Positions 24,324 to 32,239 of a DNA stretch of 38,042 nt are shown here, piece by piece. Within the stretch, counting starts at the first letter, position 1. Each line of letters opens with the position of its first letter. The stretch is from Alphaproteobacteria bacterium (lineage in GTDB: Bacteria; Pseudomonadota; Alphaproteobacteria; Rickettsiales; UBA8987): positions 1 to 38,042 of the forward strand of contig JAUIEX010000015.1 in the NCBI GenBank assembly GCA_030429725.1. Direction: 5' to 3'. A program made the translations under genes and the position numbers. Under the pieces are notes generated by a model. The model was not told the DNA's origin. It saw only the letters and a list, made by a program, of their open reading frames with translations, and did not search any database.

Positions 24324-25652
24324 TTATCTGGCCGCCGCCTCTTTCATTAACTCTTCTTCATATTGGTTAAGCTTGTTGCGCAATGTTCGGATGGAAATCC
24401 CCAGCAGCTTGGCCGCATGGGTGCGGTTGCCCTGACAGTGATCCAGCGTGTTCAGAATCAATTCTTTTTCCACACTTTCCACCGAGCGCGCCACCAAAGG
24501 CGCACCGCCATCATCGCCCACTTCCGGAAACATTTCCGCCGGCGCACCCTGCATGGCCTGATCCAGAAGAATACTTTCCGCATCAATTTCGTTCCCACTG
24601 ATCAGCACCGCACGGTGGAGGGTGTTTTCCAGCTCCCGCACATTGCCCGGCCAGTGATATTGCGCCAGTTGCAACATCGCCGATTCGGAAATTTCCTTCG
24701 GCGGCATGCCGTTCACTTCCGCATAATGTTTGGCAAAATGCTCCGCCAGCAGCGGAATATCCTCCACCCGGTCACGCAAGGGCGGCATATCAATCCGAAT
24801 CACATTCAGGCGGAAATAAAGATCTTCCCGGAACTCCCCGGCGGCAATGGAATTCTGCAGATTGCGGTTGCTGGTGGCCAGCACCCGCAAATTCACTTTT
24901 ACCGGCTGCGTGCCACCCACACGGTCAATTTCACGCTCCTGAAGGGCGCGGAGTAACTTGGCCTGCAAGCGCAGCTCCATCTCAGAAATTTCATCCAGCA
25001 GCAGCGTGCCGTTACTGGACTCTTCAAACTTACCGATCCGCCGCGCCGCCGCGCCGGTAAACGCGCCTTTCTCATGACCAAAAAGTTCCGATTCCAGCAG
25101 ATTATCCGGAATTGCCGCACAATTCACCGAAACAAACTGCGCCGCCGCGCGCTTGCTCTTGCCGTGAATATAACGCGCAATCACTTCCTTTCCCGTGCCG
25201 GATTCTCCGGTAATCAGCACATTAGCATCGCTGGCCGCAATTTTATCGGCCATGGCAATCACCTGCGCCATTTTGGGAGAGGCATAAAGCACCTCGCTTT
25301 TTTCACCCGCCACCGCTTCCAGCATGGCGGCAATCATGTCCTCCTTCGGCGGGAATGGGATAAACTCCTTCGCGCCGGCACGAATGGCAGCAGCCGCCGC
25401 TTTGGCATCCACATCAATGCCATAGGCCGCCACTTCAATCACAATCCGCTCTTCCGCCAGCGCTGTCACCAGCCTTTTAACATCCATACCGGCCTCAATC
25501 AGCACCAGCTCCGCGCCTTTGCCGGTGCGCAGCAAATCCAGCGTGGCGTCAATGGAAGGCGCCAGCGTTACCCGCGCACCCTGCTGCTGCGCCATGCGGC
25601 TGGCTTCGGTAATCTGGCTGTTGCCAGCGCCAATAATAATCAAACGTGCCAT
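24324..25652 (-). CDS. flbD: FlbD-type sigma-54-dependent flagellar transcription activator
   Basis: A 442-residue NtrC-family activator. The N-terminal receiver-like domain (1-115) lacks the acidic pocket (LIIIGAGNS instead of an Asp pair), and the phospho-acceptor position is Glu53 (LVLIEAG). The AAA+ domain has Walker A GESGTGKE (149-156), the sigma-54-contacting GAFTGA loop (196-201), Walker B LLLDE (217-221) and FREDLYFRLNV. A Fis-type helix-turn-helix is at the C-terminus (NRTHAAKLLGISIRTLRNKL). This fits FlbD, which works without phosphorylation together with FliX. It lies downstream of fliN and motA. AGGG is 8 bases before the ATG. Confidence 0.9.
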   Translation of the reverse strand: MARLIIIGAGNSQITEASRMAQQQGARVTLAPSIDATLDLLRTGKGAELVLIEAGMDVKRLVTALAEERIVIEVAAYGIDVDAKAAAAAIRAGAKEFIPFPPKEDMIAAMLEAVAGEKSEVLYASPKMAQVIAMADKIAASDANVLITGESGTGKEVIARYIHGKSKRAAAQFVSVNCAAIPDNLLESELFGHEKGAFTGAAARRIGKFEESSNGTLLLDEISEMELRLQAKLLRALQEREIDRVGGTQPVKVNLRVLATSNRNLQNSIAAGEFREDLYFRLNVIRIDMPPLRDRVEDIPLLAEHFAKHYAEVNGMPPKEISESAMLQLAQYHWPGNVRELENTLHRAVLISGNEIDAESILLDQAMQGAPAEMFPEVGDDGGAPLVARSVESVEKELILNTLDHCQGNRTHAAKLLGISIRTLRNKLNQYEEELMKEAAAR

Positions 25653-25684
25653 GGGTTTACCCTAACGGTTTTCATTGCCAATCT

Positions 25685-26467
25685 CTAGGTGAAAAACTGC
25701 ACCCGCTTTGCCGGAGGAAGGATAGAATTAATCAGCATCTGCAAGCGGCGCGGGTTCTCCCGCCGGCCAATGGACATCACCGTCTGCATGTAAATCTGCA
25801 TCACCAGCAATTCCTCCTCGCTCGTCCGCTCCAGCTTGCTGGCCAGCGGTGTAAAAATCATATAGGCCAGCATCGCGCCATAAAGCGTTGTCAGCAGCGC
25901 AATAGCCATCGCCGGGCCAATGGAGGAAGGATCATCCAGATTTGCCAGCATCTGCACCAGCCCGATCAATGTTCCGATCAGCCCCATCGCCGGAGAAATC
26001 TCCGCCGCCTTGTTCAGAATCGCCACACCTTTCATATGGCGCTCATCGGTGGCGGCCAGCTCCCGCTGCATGATCCGCTCCACATCTTCAGCCGGAATAC
26101 CATCCACAATCTGCAGGATACTGCGCTTAAAAAAGGGCGAGCGGTTTAATTTTTTACTCTGTTTCTGGAGCGATAAAATCCCGTTCTTCCGCGCCAGATC
26201 CGCCAGCTCCAATCCGGCTTTGGCGGCCAGTTCCGGGTCTTCCGATGTGTAATAAATTGTGCGGCCAATCAGTTTTTTCGCACCCCACACTTCCTGAAAG
26301 GAGAAGCAGCCAATCACCAGAAAAAACGTGCCGCCCACCACAATCAAAATGGATTTTAAATCCACAAAACCGCCCACGCCGGTATTGCCAAGAAAAATGG
26401 CCGCCAGCACCAGCCCGATAGACAGAAAAATACCGATTATCGTTGAAAAATGCACCTGCCGATTCAT
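25685..26467 (-). CDS. motA: Flagellar motor stator protein MotA/PomA family
   Basis: A 260-residue inner-membrane proton/sodium channel stator subunit. There are two N-terminal helices (about 8-27, 34-55), a cytoplasmic loop with ADLARKNGILSLQ and other charged residues that contact the rotor, and two C-terminal helices, including SPAMGLIGTLIGLVQML and ALLTTLYGAMLAYMIFTPLA with the conserved prolines. The length and sequence are closer to PomA than to E. coli MotA. No motB/pomB is adjacent. It starts 6 bases after fliN and is followed by flbD after 32 bases. Confidence 0.92.
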   Translation of the reverse strand: MNRQVHFSTIIGIFLSIGLVLAAIFLGNTGVGGFVDLKSILIVVGGTFFLVIGCFSFQEVWGAKKLIGRTIYYTSEDPELAAKAGLELADLARKNGILSLQKQSKKLNRSPFFKRSILQIVDGIPAEDVERIMQRELAATDERHMKGVAILNKAAEISPAMGLIGTLIGLVQMLANLDDPSSIGPAMAIALLTTLYGAMLAYMIFTPLASKLERTSEEELLVMQIYMQTVMSIGRRENPRRLQMLINSILPPAKRVQFFT

Positions 26468-26473
26468 CGCACG

Positions 26474-26845
26474 CTACGCCACATCGCCTTTGAAAATTTC
26501 CGTCATCGTCACGCCGATATGGTCTTCCACAATCACAATTTCACCACGTGCCACCAGCCGCTTATTAACATAAACATCCACCGGTTCACCCACTTTACGG
26601 TCAAGCTCAATCACCGAGCCACTGCCAATATCCAGCAATTCGGTAATCGAAAGCGTTTTTTCGCCCAGCACCACCTCCACCTCAAGCGGCACATCATACA
26701 CCGCCTCCAGATCAAGCTCGTCCCCTTCGGAGAAAAACACCTCATCCAGTGCGGAACCACCACCCGAAGCGGGCTTCGCCTTCTCACCGCCGCCGGAGTC
26801 CTGCTCCTGCGTGCCATCTTCAGTTAGGGTTTCATCATCTGCCAT
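26474..26845 (-). CDS. fliN: Flagellar motor switch protein FliN
   Basis: A 123-residue C-ring protein. The first 38 residues are acidic and Gly-rich, and a SpoA domain follows (about 45-120): VPLEVEVVLGEKTLSITELL, DIGSGSVIELDRKVGEPVDV, VNKRLVARGEIVIVEDHIGV. It sets rotation direction together with FliM and FliG. First gene of the fliN-motA-flbD-uppP operon. Its promoter should lie in 26846-26960, where I see no convincing sigma-54 site. Confidence 0.95.
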   Translation of the reverse strand: MADDETLTEDGTQEQDSGGGEKAKPASGGGSALDEVFFSEGDELDLEAVYDVPLEVEVVLGEKTLSITELLDIGSGSVIELDRKVGEPVDVYVNKRLVARGEIVIVEDHIGVTMTEIFKGDVA

Positions 26846-26960
26846 GCATTAGTCCTTATCCTGACGTTACAGGATCACACCGAACTTGCAAAGATCAGAG
26901 TGACATTCACGCCAAGATGCATGCACATCCCGCAGGCAGTATGGATTCTGCACCATGCAC

Positions 26961-26994
26961 AAAAAAAGCGGAGTGGTAACACCCCGCTTTTTTT
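26961..26994 (-). terminator. Intrinsic terminator of metE
   Basis: AGCGGAGTG-gtaa-CACCCCGCT (26967-26988) pairs at eight of nine positions and is bordered by A and T runs of seven. It is symmetric enough to act on both strands, but its position after metE and before fliN, both on the minus strand, makes it the end of the metE transcript. Confidence 0.92.
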
Positions 26995-27048
26995 ATCCGC
27001 ACCGGCCTCCTATCTGAGCCAGAGAGCCGGAACGGCGTAGTCTCCGCC

Positions 27049-29346
27049 TTAAGCCGCCTGACGGTTCTTAAGTTCCTGACGGACATTCTTCGCCGCTTTC
27101 ACCATGCCTTCCAGCGCCGGTTTCACTTCTGCCCAGCCGCGGGTTTTCAGGCCACAATCCGGGTTCACCCAGATTTGTTCCGGTGTCAGCACGTCCAGCG
27201 CCTTGTGCAGCAGGCTTTCCATCTCCTCCTGCTTCGGCACACGCGGGCTGTGAATATCATACACGCCCGGGCCAATCTCATTCGGATATTTAAACGCCAC
27301 AAACGCGTCCAGCAGCTCCATGGCGGAACGTGAGGTTTCAATGGAGATCACATCCGCGTCCATTGCCGCCACGGCTTCAATGATGTCGTTAAACTCAGAA
27401 TAACACATATGGGTGTGAATCTGTGTCTCATCCTTCACGCCACCGGCCGTGATGCGGAACGAATCCACCGCCCAATCCAGATATTGTTTCCAGTCGCCCC
27501 GGCGCAGCGGCAGCCCTTCACGCAGCGCGGCTTCATCAATCTGAATCACCTTGATGCCGGCTTTTTCCAGATCCACCACCTCATCACGGATCGCAAACGC
27601 AATCTGTTTACAGGTCTCGCTACGCGGCTGATCGTCACGCACAAAGCTCCATTGCAGGATCGTCACCGGCCCGGTCAGCATGCCCTTCATCAGGCGGCTG
27701 GTTTGCTTCTGCGCAAATTCCGCCCAGCGCACCGTCATCGCTTCCGGGCGCGAAACATCACCGAAAATAATCGGCGGCTTCACACAGCGTGAGCCATAAG
27801 ACTGCACCCAGCCAAACTGGCTGAAGGCAAAGCCTTCAAGCTTCTCGCCGAAATATTCCACCATGTCGTTGCGCTCAAACTCACCATGCACCAGCACGTC
27901 AATATCCATCTCTTCCTGAATACGAATGCAGCGCGTGGTTTCCTCTTCCAGGAACGCATCATATTGCTCGCGGCTCAGCTCGCCTTTCTTGAACTTCGCA
28001 CGCGCCGCACGCACTTCCTGCGTCTGCGGGAAAGAACCGATCGTCGTTGTTGGCAAAGGCGGCAGGTTCAAGCTTGCTTTCTGCAGGGTGATACGCTTTT
28101 CAAAGGCGCTGTCACGCTGCAAATCCGCCGCCACCGCGCCGGAAACACGCTCTTTCACCGCCGGGTTATGAATCCGCGGTGATGTCTCACGGGCGCGAAT
28201 TGCCTCCGCATTGGCGGCAAAGGCCGCATCGTCACGCTCACCGGCAGCGGCACGCGCAATCAGCACCACTTCCGCCAGCTTCTGCTTGGCGAAAGAAAGC
28301 CATCCTTTCAGCTCCGCATCCAGCTTCTGTTCGGAATCCAGATCCACCGGGCTGTGAAGCAAGGAGCAGCTTGGCGCCACAATCACCCGATCCGAACCCA
28401 GTTTTTCCACCGCTTTCTGCACCACTTCCAGTGAGGCATTCAGGTTATTCTTCCAGATGTTACGACCATCCACCACGCCCAGCGAAAGTTTCTGCGTTGG
28501 CTTCACCGCATTAAGCGCCGCCTCAAGCTGTGAAGGGGCACGGCGTAAATCCAAATGCACGGAAGCCACCGGCAGGCCAAAGGCCAGCGCGGCATTATCG
28601 CGCAGCCCGTCAAAATACGTCGCCAGATGCAGCTGCAGATTCGTATGCCCGGCCAGTTGCTCAAAAGCATTCTGATAGGCCGCCTTGGCATCCGCACTTA
28701 AATCCAGCACCAGGCAAGGCTCATCAATCTGCACATCGGTAGCGCCTTCGGCTTCCAGCGCTTTGAGCAGCTCCGCATAAACCGGCAGCAAAGAAGGCAG
28801 CAGTGAAAGCTGGTCAAACCCTTCTTCATAGCTTTTCCCAAGCAGCAGGAAAGTCACCGGGCCCAGAATCACCGGGCGGGTCTGAATGCCCAGCGCCTTG
28901 GCTTCCTTAAACTGATCCACCGCCTTCGTGGAAGAAAGCGCAAAGGAAGTGGAAGCCTTAAATTCCGGCACAATATAATGGTAGTTCGTATCAAACCATT
29001 TGGTCATTTCCATGGCCACCACATCCTGCCCGTCCTGCTGGCGGCCACGCGCCATGGCAAAATAGGTGGTCAGATCCACCAACCCGGCCTGATGGTTATA
29101 ACGCTCCGGCACCGCGCCAACGGTGGCAATCATATCCAGCACCTGATCGTAGAAAGAGAAATCATTAGACGGAATCACGTCAATCCCGGCATCCTGCTGC
29201 AGCTTCCAATGCGCCGCGCGCAAATCTTTTGCCACCTGCTGAAGCTCCGCTTCCGAGGATTGCCCCTTCCAATAGGCTTCCACTGCGTGCTTCAATTCAC
29301 GAAAGGCACCCACCCGCGGGAAGCCCAAATTTGCTGATCTAACCAT
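27049..29346 (-). CDS. metE: Cobalamin-independent methionine synthase
   Basis: Transfers a methyl group from 5-methyltetrahydropteroyl-triglutamate to homocysteine. The 765-residue protein has both barrels. The C-terminal one carries the zinc ligands H646, C648, E670 and C731 (THMCYSEF, SIETSRS, NPDCGLKTRGW), each offset by five from the E. coli positions. Other motifs: LVHGEFERNDMVEYF and GMLTGPVTILQWSFVRDD. ATG 29346 has AGGAG 5-6 bases upstream and gives the family start VRSANLGFPRVGAFREL; the frame is open 13 codons further without support. It has its own promoter and a terminator. The short leader leaves no room for a riboswitch. Confidence 0.97.
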   Translation of the reverse strand: MVRSANLGFPRVGAFRELKHAVEAYWKGQSSEAELQQVAKDLRAAHWKLQQDAGIDVIPSNDFSFYDQVLDMIATVGAVPERYNHQAGLVDLTTYFAMARGRQQDGQDVVAMEMTKWFDTNYHYIVPEFKASTSFALSSTKAVDQFKEAKALGIQTRPVILGPVTFLLLGKSYEEGFDQLSLLPSLLPVYAELLKALEAEGATDVQIDEPCLVLDLSADAKAAYQNAFEQLAGHTNLQLHLATYFDGLRDNAALAFGLPVASVHLDLRRAPSQLEAALNAVKPTQKLSLGVVDGRNIWKNNLNASLEVVQKAVEKLGSDRVIVAPSCSLLHSPVDLDSEQKLDAELKGWLSFAKQKLAEVVLIARAAAGERDDAAFAANAEAIRARETSPRIHNPAVKERVSGAVAADLQRDSAFEKRITLQKASLNLPPLPTTTIGSFPQTQEVRAARAKFKKGELSREQYDAFLEEETTRCIRIQEEMDIDVLVHGEFERNDMVEYFGEKLEGFAFSQFGWVQSYGSRCVKPPIIFGDVSRPEAMTVRWAEFAQKQTSRLMKGMLTGPVTILQWSFVRDDQPRSETCKQIAFAIRDEVVDLEKAGIKVIQIDEAALREGLPLRRGDWKQYLDWAVDSFRITAGGVKDETQIHTHMCYSEFNDIIEAVAAMDADVISIETSRSAMELLDAFVAFKYPNEIGPGVYDIHSPRVPKQEEMESLLHKALDVLTPEQIWVNPDCGLKTRGWAEVKPALEGMVKAAKNVRQELKNRQAA

Positions 29347-29384
29347 GATATCTCCTAAAATAGTAACTCTTCTGCTCTGCGGCA

Positions 29385-29413
29385 TAGATCGTCCCTTATA
29401 CCATGGCTGTCAA
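29385..29413 (-). promoter_or_regulatory. Candidate promoter of metE
   Basis: The minus strand has a perfect -35, TTGACA (29408-29413), then 17 bases and a weak -10, GATCTA (29385-29390), about 40 bases before the metE start. The weak -10 suggests an activator is needed. Confidence 0.5.
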
Positions 29414-29476
29414 CCCCTTCCGGCATGGTTTTGCTAAAAATTATCCCAAAATCATCCCCATCACACCAAATCAGGG

Positions 29477-29494
29477 TGAAAATTAAGGTTTTCA
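29477..29494. promoter_or_regulatory. Palindrome TGAAAA-N6-TTTTCA upstream of metE
   Basis: A perfect inverted repeat of six bases with a six-base spacer overlaps the hisI stop codon and lies about 65 bases upstream of the metE -35. MetR sites are TGAA-N5-TTCA, so this resembles but does not match that spacing. It could also be a weak terminator for hisI. Confidence 0.3.
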
Positions 29495-29860
29495 GCCCGC
29501 CACCGGTGTGGAAATCACCCGTTCCGTGCCATCTTCCCATTGATAGAAAAAGCAGTTCGGGCGGTTCGTGTGGCAGGCCGGGCCCGTCTGCCGCACGCGC
29601 AGCAAAACCGTATCCCGGTCACAATCCACCCGAAAATCCACCAATTGCTGCACATGGCCGCTGGTTTCGCCCTTCCGCCACAAGCCGCTGCGCGAGCGGG
29701 AGAAATACCACACATCCCCGGTTTTCAGGGTTTTTTCCACCGCTTGCGCATTCATCCATGCCAGCATCAGCACTTCCCCGCTGGCCGCATCCTGCGCAAT
29801 GGCGGGAATCAGCCCGGCATCGTTAAATTTCAGGGAAGCAATCAACCGTTCCATCACCAT
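29492..29860 (-). CDS. hisI: Phosphoribosyl-AMP cyclohydrolase
   Basis: Third step of histidine synthesis: opens the purine ring of phosphoribosyl-AMP. The 122-residue stand-alone HisI has LMLAWMN (31-37), ETSGHVQQLVDFRVDCDRD (65-83) with the metal-binding D79, C80, D81 and D83, and GPACHTNRPNC with C96 and C103, completing the zinc site. ATG 29860 or 29854 may be used. It lies 19 bases after asmA and before metE, apart from other histidine genes. Confidence 0.95.
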   Translation of the reverse strand: MVMERLIASLKFNDAGLIPAIAQDAASGEVLMLAWMNAQAVEKTLKTGDVWYFSRSRSGLWRKGETSGHVQQLVDFRVDCDRDTVLLRVRQTGPACHTNRPNCFFYQWEDGTERVISTPVAG

Positions 29861-29879
29861 CTCACCACATCACCGGCAT

Positions 29880-31604
29880 TTATGGCGCTGCCGGCGCTGC
29901 CGGTTCCGCAGGCGCAGCAGGCGCAGCAGGCGCTTCCTGCTTCGGCGCGGGATCCAACAGCCCCGGAATCGGCAAACCCTTCAACAGGCCGCGCACCGTG
30001 CCGCCCAGACTTTCCGCCTCCGCATCGCCCACGCGCTTTTTCAAACTTTCATCCATCCGATTGAGATTCTTATCAATCAGCTTCTGCGTATCCATTTTTT
30101 CGCCGGCCTCATCCGTGCCGAATTTTTTGCCGATAAAATCATTCACCACGCCGTCCAGCCCTTGTGTCACCAGCCCCTGCAAGTCCGGCAGAATTTTCGG
30201 GTGACGCACATCGCCCCGGAACATCACCGGCACACGCAGCCCCAGCTTGCTGATGCCCACCACCGGCGCAATACGGTATTTCACCTGCAAGGTTGGAATG
30301 TCCAGCTCCCCGCGCCCTTCCAGGCTGGTGAAGGGAATATCAATCCGCAGATCGTTATTTTTCAGCACGCCATTTTCAATTACAAACCCGCCTTTCATCG
30401 TGTCAATCACCGTGGTTTTTCCCACCTGTTGGAAAGCACCGATAATCTTCGTCGGATCAAGGCTGGCCATGCTCATCACGTCCACGCCTTCCACGGAACC
30501 TTTCTGCAGCACAATGCGCCCGTCTCCTTTCAGCCCCTTGACCAAGGCCAGATCGCTGTTGCCCGCACCGGTCAGGTTCACCGTCACATCCCCAATGCCG
30601 GAAAGCTTGGTTTCCCCGTAAAATGCCTCCAAAAGCGGCTTAATTGCCACCCCGCGCAAGGCCAGATTGGCCGTCATCACCGGCAGCTTTTTCGCTGCTT
30701 CCACTTTCACCACCGCCGTGCCTGCGCCCTGATAAAGCTTGGCATTCACCAGCTCCGCCAGCAGGGTGCCGTCCCGCAATTTCACCGCCAGCTCGGCATC
30801 GTTCATTTTTAACTGATCATAGGAAAATTTGGCGGCTTTAATATTGATATTGGCATTCACCTGCTTCAGGCCACTCACATCAAACGCCTGCCCTGTCCAT
30901 GGCAGCGCCGCTTCCGGCACATCCGCCACCGGGTCACTCTCCCGCTTCACCGCCTGCTGCACCTTCTCTGAAGCACCACCAAAATAAGCACCCATCGCCG
31001 CCAGCTCGTTCACGTTCAGCATGCTGAACTCCAGCGCGCCGCTGATATCCGGCTTCGCGCCCGCCAGCATCACCCGGATCACGCCTTTGCCCCGTGTTTC
31101 CGTCAGCTCCACCGAAAGATCACGCAAAATCACCTGATTTTCCGGCAGCGCCAGAATGGCGGAAAGCTCAAAAGGCTGCGGATCATTCAATTGCAGGCGA
31201 ATCGGCGCGCCGGTTTCGGAGAAAATCAGATTCGCATCATCGGCGCGAATGTCAAATTGCAGCGGCACTTTTTCCACCACCCCTTCCACATAAAGACGCA
31301 AGCTGCCGCTGATTAAGCCCCAGCTATCGGCCTCCACATTGAAATCCTCCAGCAACAACCCGCCGGAACCATCCGGATTCTGCAAGGTGGCGCGTTTCAG
31401 TGTCACCCCGGCGCTGGGGAACAGGCTTAAAGAAACCGGGCCGGAGTAATCCAACGATTTACCCAGATTCTGCTGCACCGCCTCATTCAGCCTGGTGCGG
31501 ATCATCTCCTGCGGAATCAATGCCGGGCCAACGGCCAGCAATATCACCACCAGAATCACCGCAATCACGATTGTGGAAACAAAAAACTTTACCGCTGCAC
31601 CCAT
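29880..31604 (-). CDS. AsmA family protein
   Basis: A 574-residue protein anchored by an N-terminal helix (about 8-30, FVSTIVIAVILVVILLAVG). A long beta-rich periplasmic region follows with AsmA features: SLSLFPSAGVTLKRATLQNP near 57-76, and the C-terminal AsmA domain KGDGRIVLQKGSVEGVDVMS and GGFVIENGVLKNNDLRID. The family includes proteins bridging the periplasm and affecting phospholipid transport and outer-membrane assembly; the exact role here is unknown. The tail is an Ala/Pro repeat (APAAPAAPAEPAAPAAP). ATG 31604 has AAGGGG 6-7 bases upstream; the TTG at 31619 is less likely. Confidence 0.88.
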   Translation of the reverse strand: MGAAVKFFVSTIVIAVILVVILLAVGPALIPQEMIRTRLNEAVQQNLGKSLDYSGPVSLSLFPSAGVTLKRATLQNPDGSGGLLLEDFNVEADSWGLISGSLRLYVEGVVEKVPLQFDIRADDANLIFSETGAPIRLQLNDPQPFELSAILALPENQVILRDLSVELTETRGKGVIRVMLAGAKPDISGALEFSMLNVNELAAMGAYFGGASEKVQQAVKRESDPVADVPEAALPWTGQAFDVSGLKQVNANINIKAAKFSYDQLKMNDAELAVKLRDGTLLAELVNAKLYQGAGTAVVKVEAAKKLPVMTANLALRGVAIKPLLEAFYGETKLSGIGDVTVNLTGAGNSDLALVKGLKGDGRIVLQKGSVEGVDVMSMASLDPTKIIGAFQQVGKTTVIDTMKGGFVIENGVLKNNDLRIDIPFTSLEGRGELDIPTLQVKYRIAPVVGISKLGLRVPVMFRGDVRHPKILPDLQGLVTQGLDGVVNDFIGKKFGTDEAGEKMDTQKLIDKNLNRMDESLKKRVGDAEAESLGGTVRGLLKGLPIPGLLDPAPKQEAPAAPAAPAEPAAPAAP

Positions 31605-31779
31605 AGAAAACCCCTTCAATAGCTTTATTGGCTACCGTGATAATGCATAATCAGCCCGCGTGCAATGCGCCATCCGCCACCTTATAATATAAATAAATCT
31701 GTAAAATCATAAGGATCGCCTCTTAAGTGAAAAAAAGGTGGAAATTATTTTGTCAGTTAACGATTTGTTATTCTTCATT

Positions 31780-31788
31780 TGCTATACT
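31780..31788 (+). promoter_or_regulatory. Extended -10 promoter of clpS-clpA
   Basis: TGCTATACT is a TGn extended -10, 41 bases before the clpS start. No strong -35 is visible, as is common for extended -10 promoters. The rest of 31605-31828 is AT-rich and holds no gene. Confidence 0.55.
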
Positions 31789-31828
31789 ATATTCAGATAA
31801 CAACATAACGCACACATAGGATTGAGTT

Positions 31829-32212
31829 ATGACGGATAACAGCGCCCATCGCCCCGAACAGCCGGATAAGGCTTCCCCGCCTTCGCACACCGCGCAGGAC
31901 GCAGCCAGCCCTGTCTCTCCGTCTTTCCTGCCGGGACAAAAAACAACCACGGAGCTCTCCCGCCCCACCATGTATGATGTGGTGCTGCTGAATGATGATT
32001 TCACGCCGATGGATTTTGTGGTGATGGTGCTGAAGGATATCTTCCACCGCCCACATCAGGAATCGCTCAGCGTCATGCTGCAAACGCACCATCAGGGGCG
32101 CGGCCATTGCGGCACCTACACACGCGATGTTGCCGAAACCAAAATGATTCAGGTGATCGACCTTGCCCGCCGCAACAGCTACCCGCTGCGCTGCATCATG
32201 GTCAAAAGTTAA
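31829..32212 (+). CDS. clpS: ClpAP adaptor protein ClpS
   Basis: Delivers N-degron substrates to ClpAP. The 127-residue protein has a disordered Pro/Ser-rich N-terminus of about 45 residues, longer than in E. coli ClpS (106 residues in all). The core follows: YDVVLLNDDFTPMDFVVMVL (the N-degron pocket with NDD), HHQGRGHCGTYTRDVAETK, and LRCIMVK. The clpA gene follows after 27 bases. The ATG is preceded by AGGA (31818-31821). Confidence 0.96.
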   Translation: MTDNSAHRPEQPDKASPPSHTAQDAASPVSPSFLPGQKTTTELSRPTMYDVVLLNDDFTPMDFVVMVLKDIFHRPHQESLSVMLQTHHQGRGHCGTYTRDVAETKMIQVIDLARRNSYPLRCIMVKS

Positions 32213-32239
32213 ACCGCTTATAGCTGAATTTCTGCGGTT

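Noticed and set aside
26846..26960. Sigma-54 promoter before fliN
   Set aside because: TTGC occurs, but GG is not found 10 bases upstream of the GC; no convincing match.
29347..29491. SAM-type riboswitch before metE
   Set aside because: The predicted leader is only about 30 bases and shows no SAM-II or SAH-like motifs.
29568..30812. 414-codon frame antisense to hisI and asmA
   Set aside because: His/Gln/Arg-rich translation typical of the reverse complement of a real gene; asmA on the other strand is convincing.
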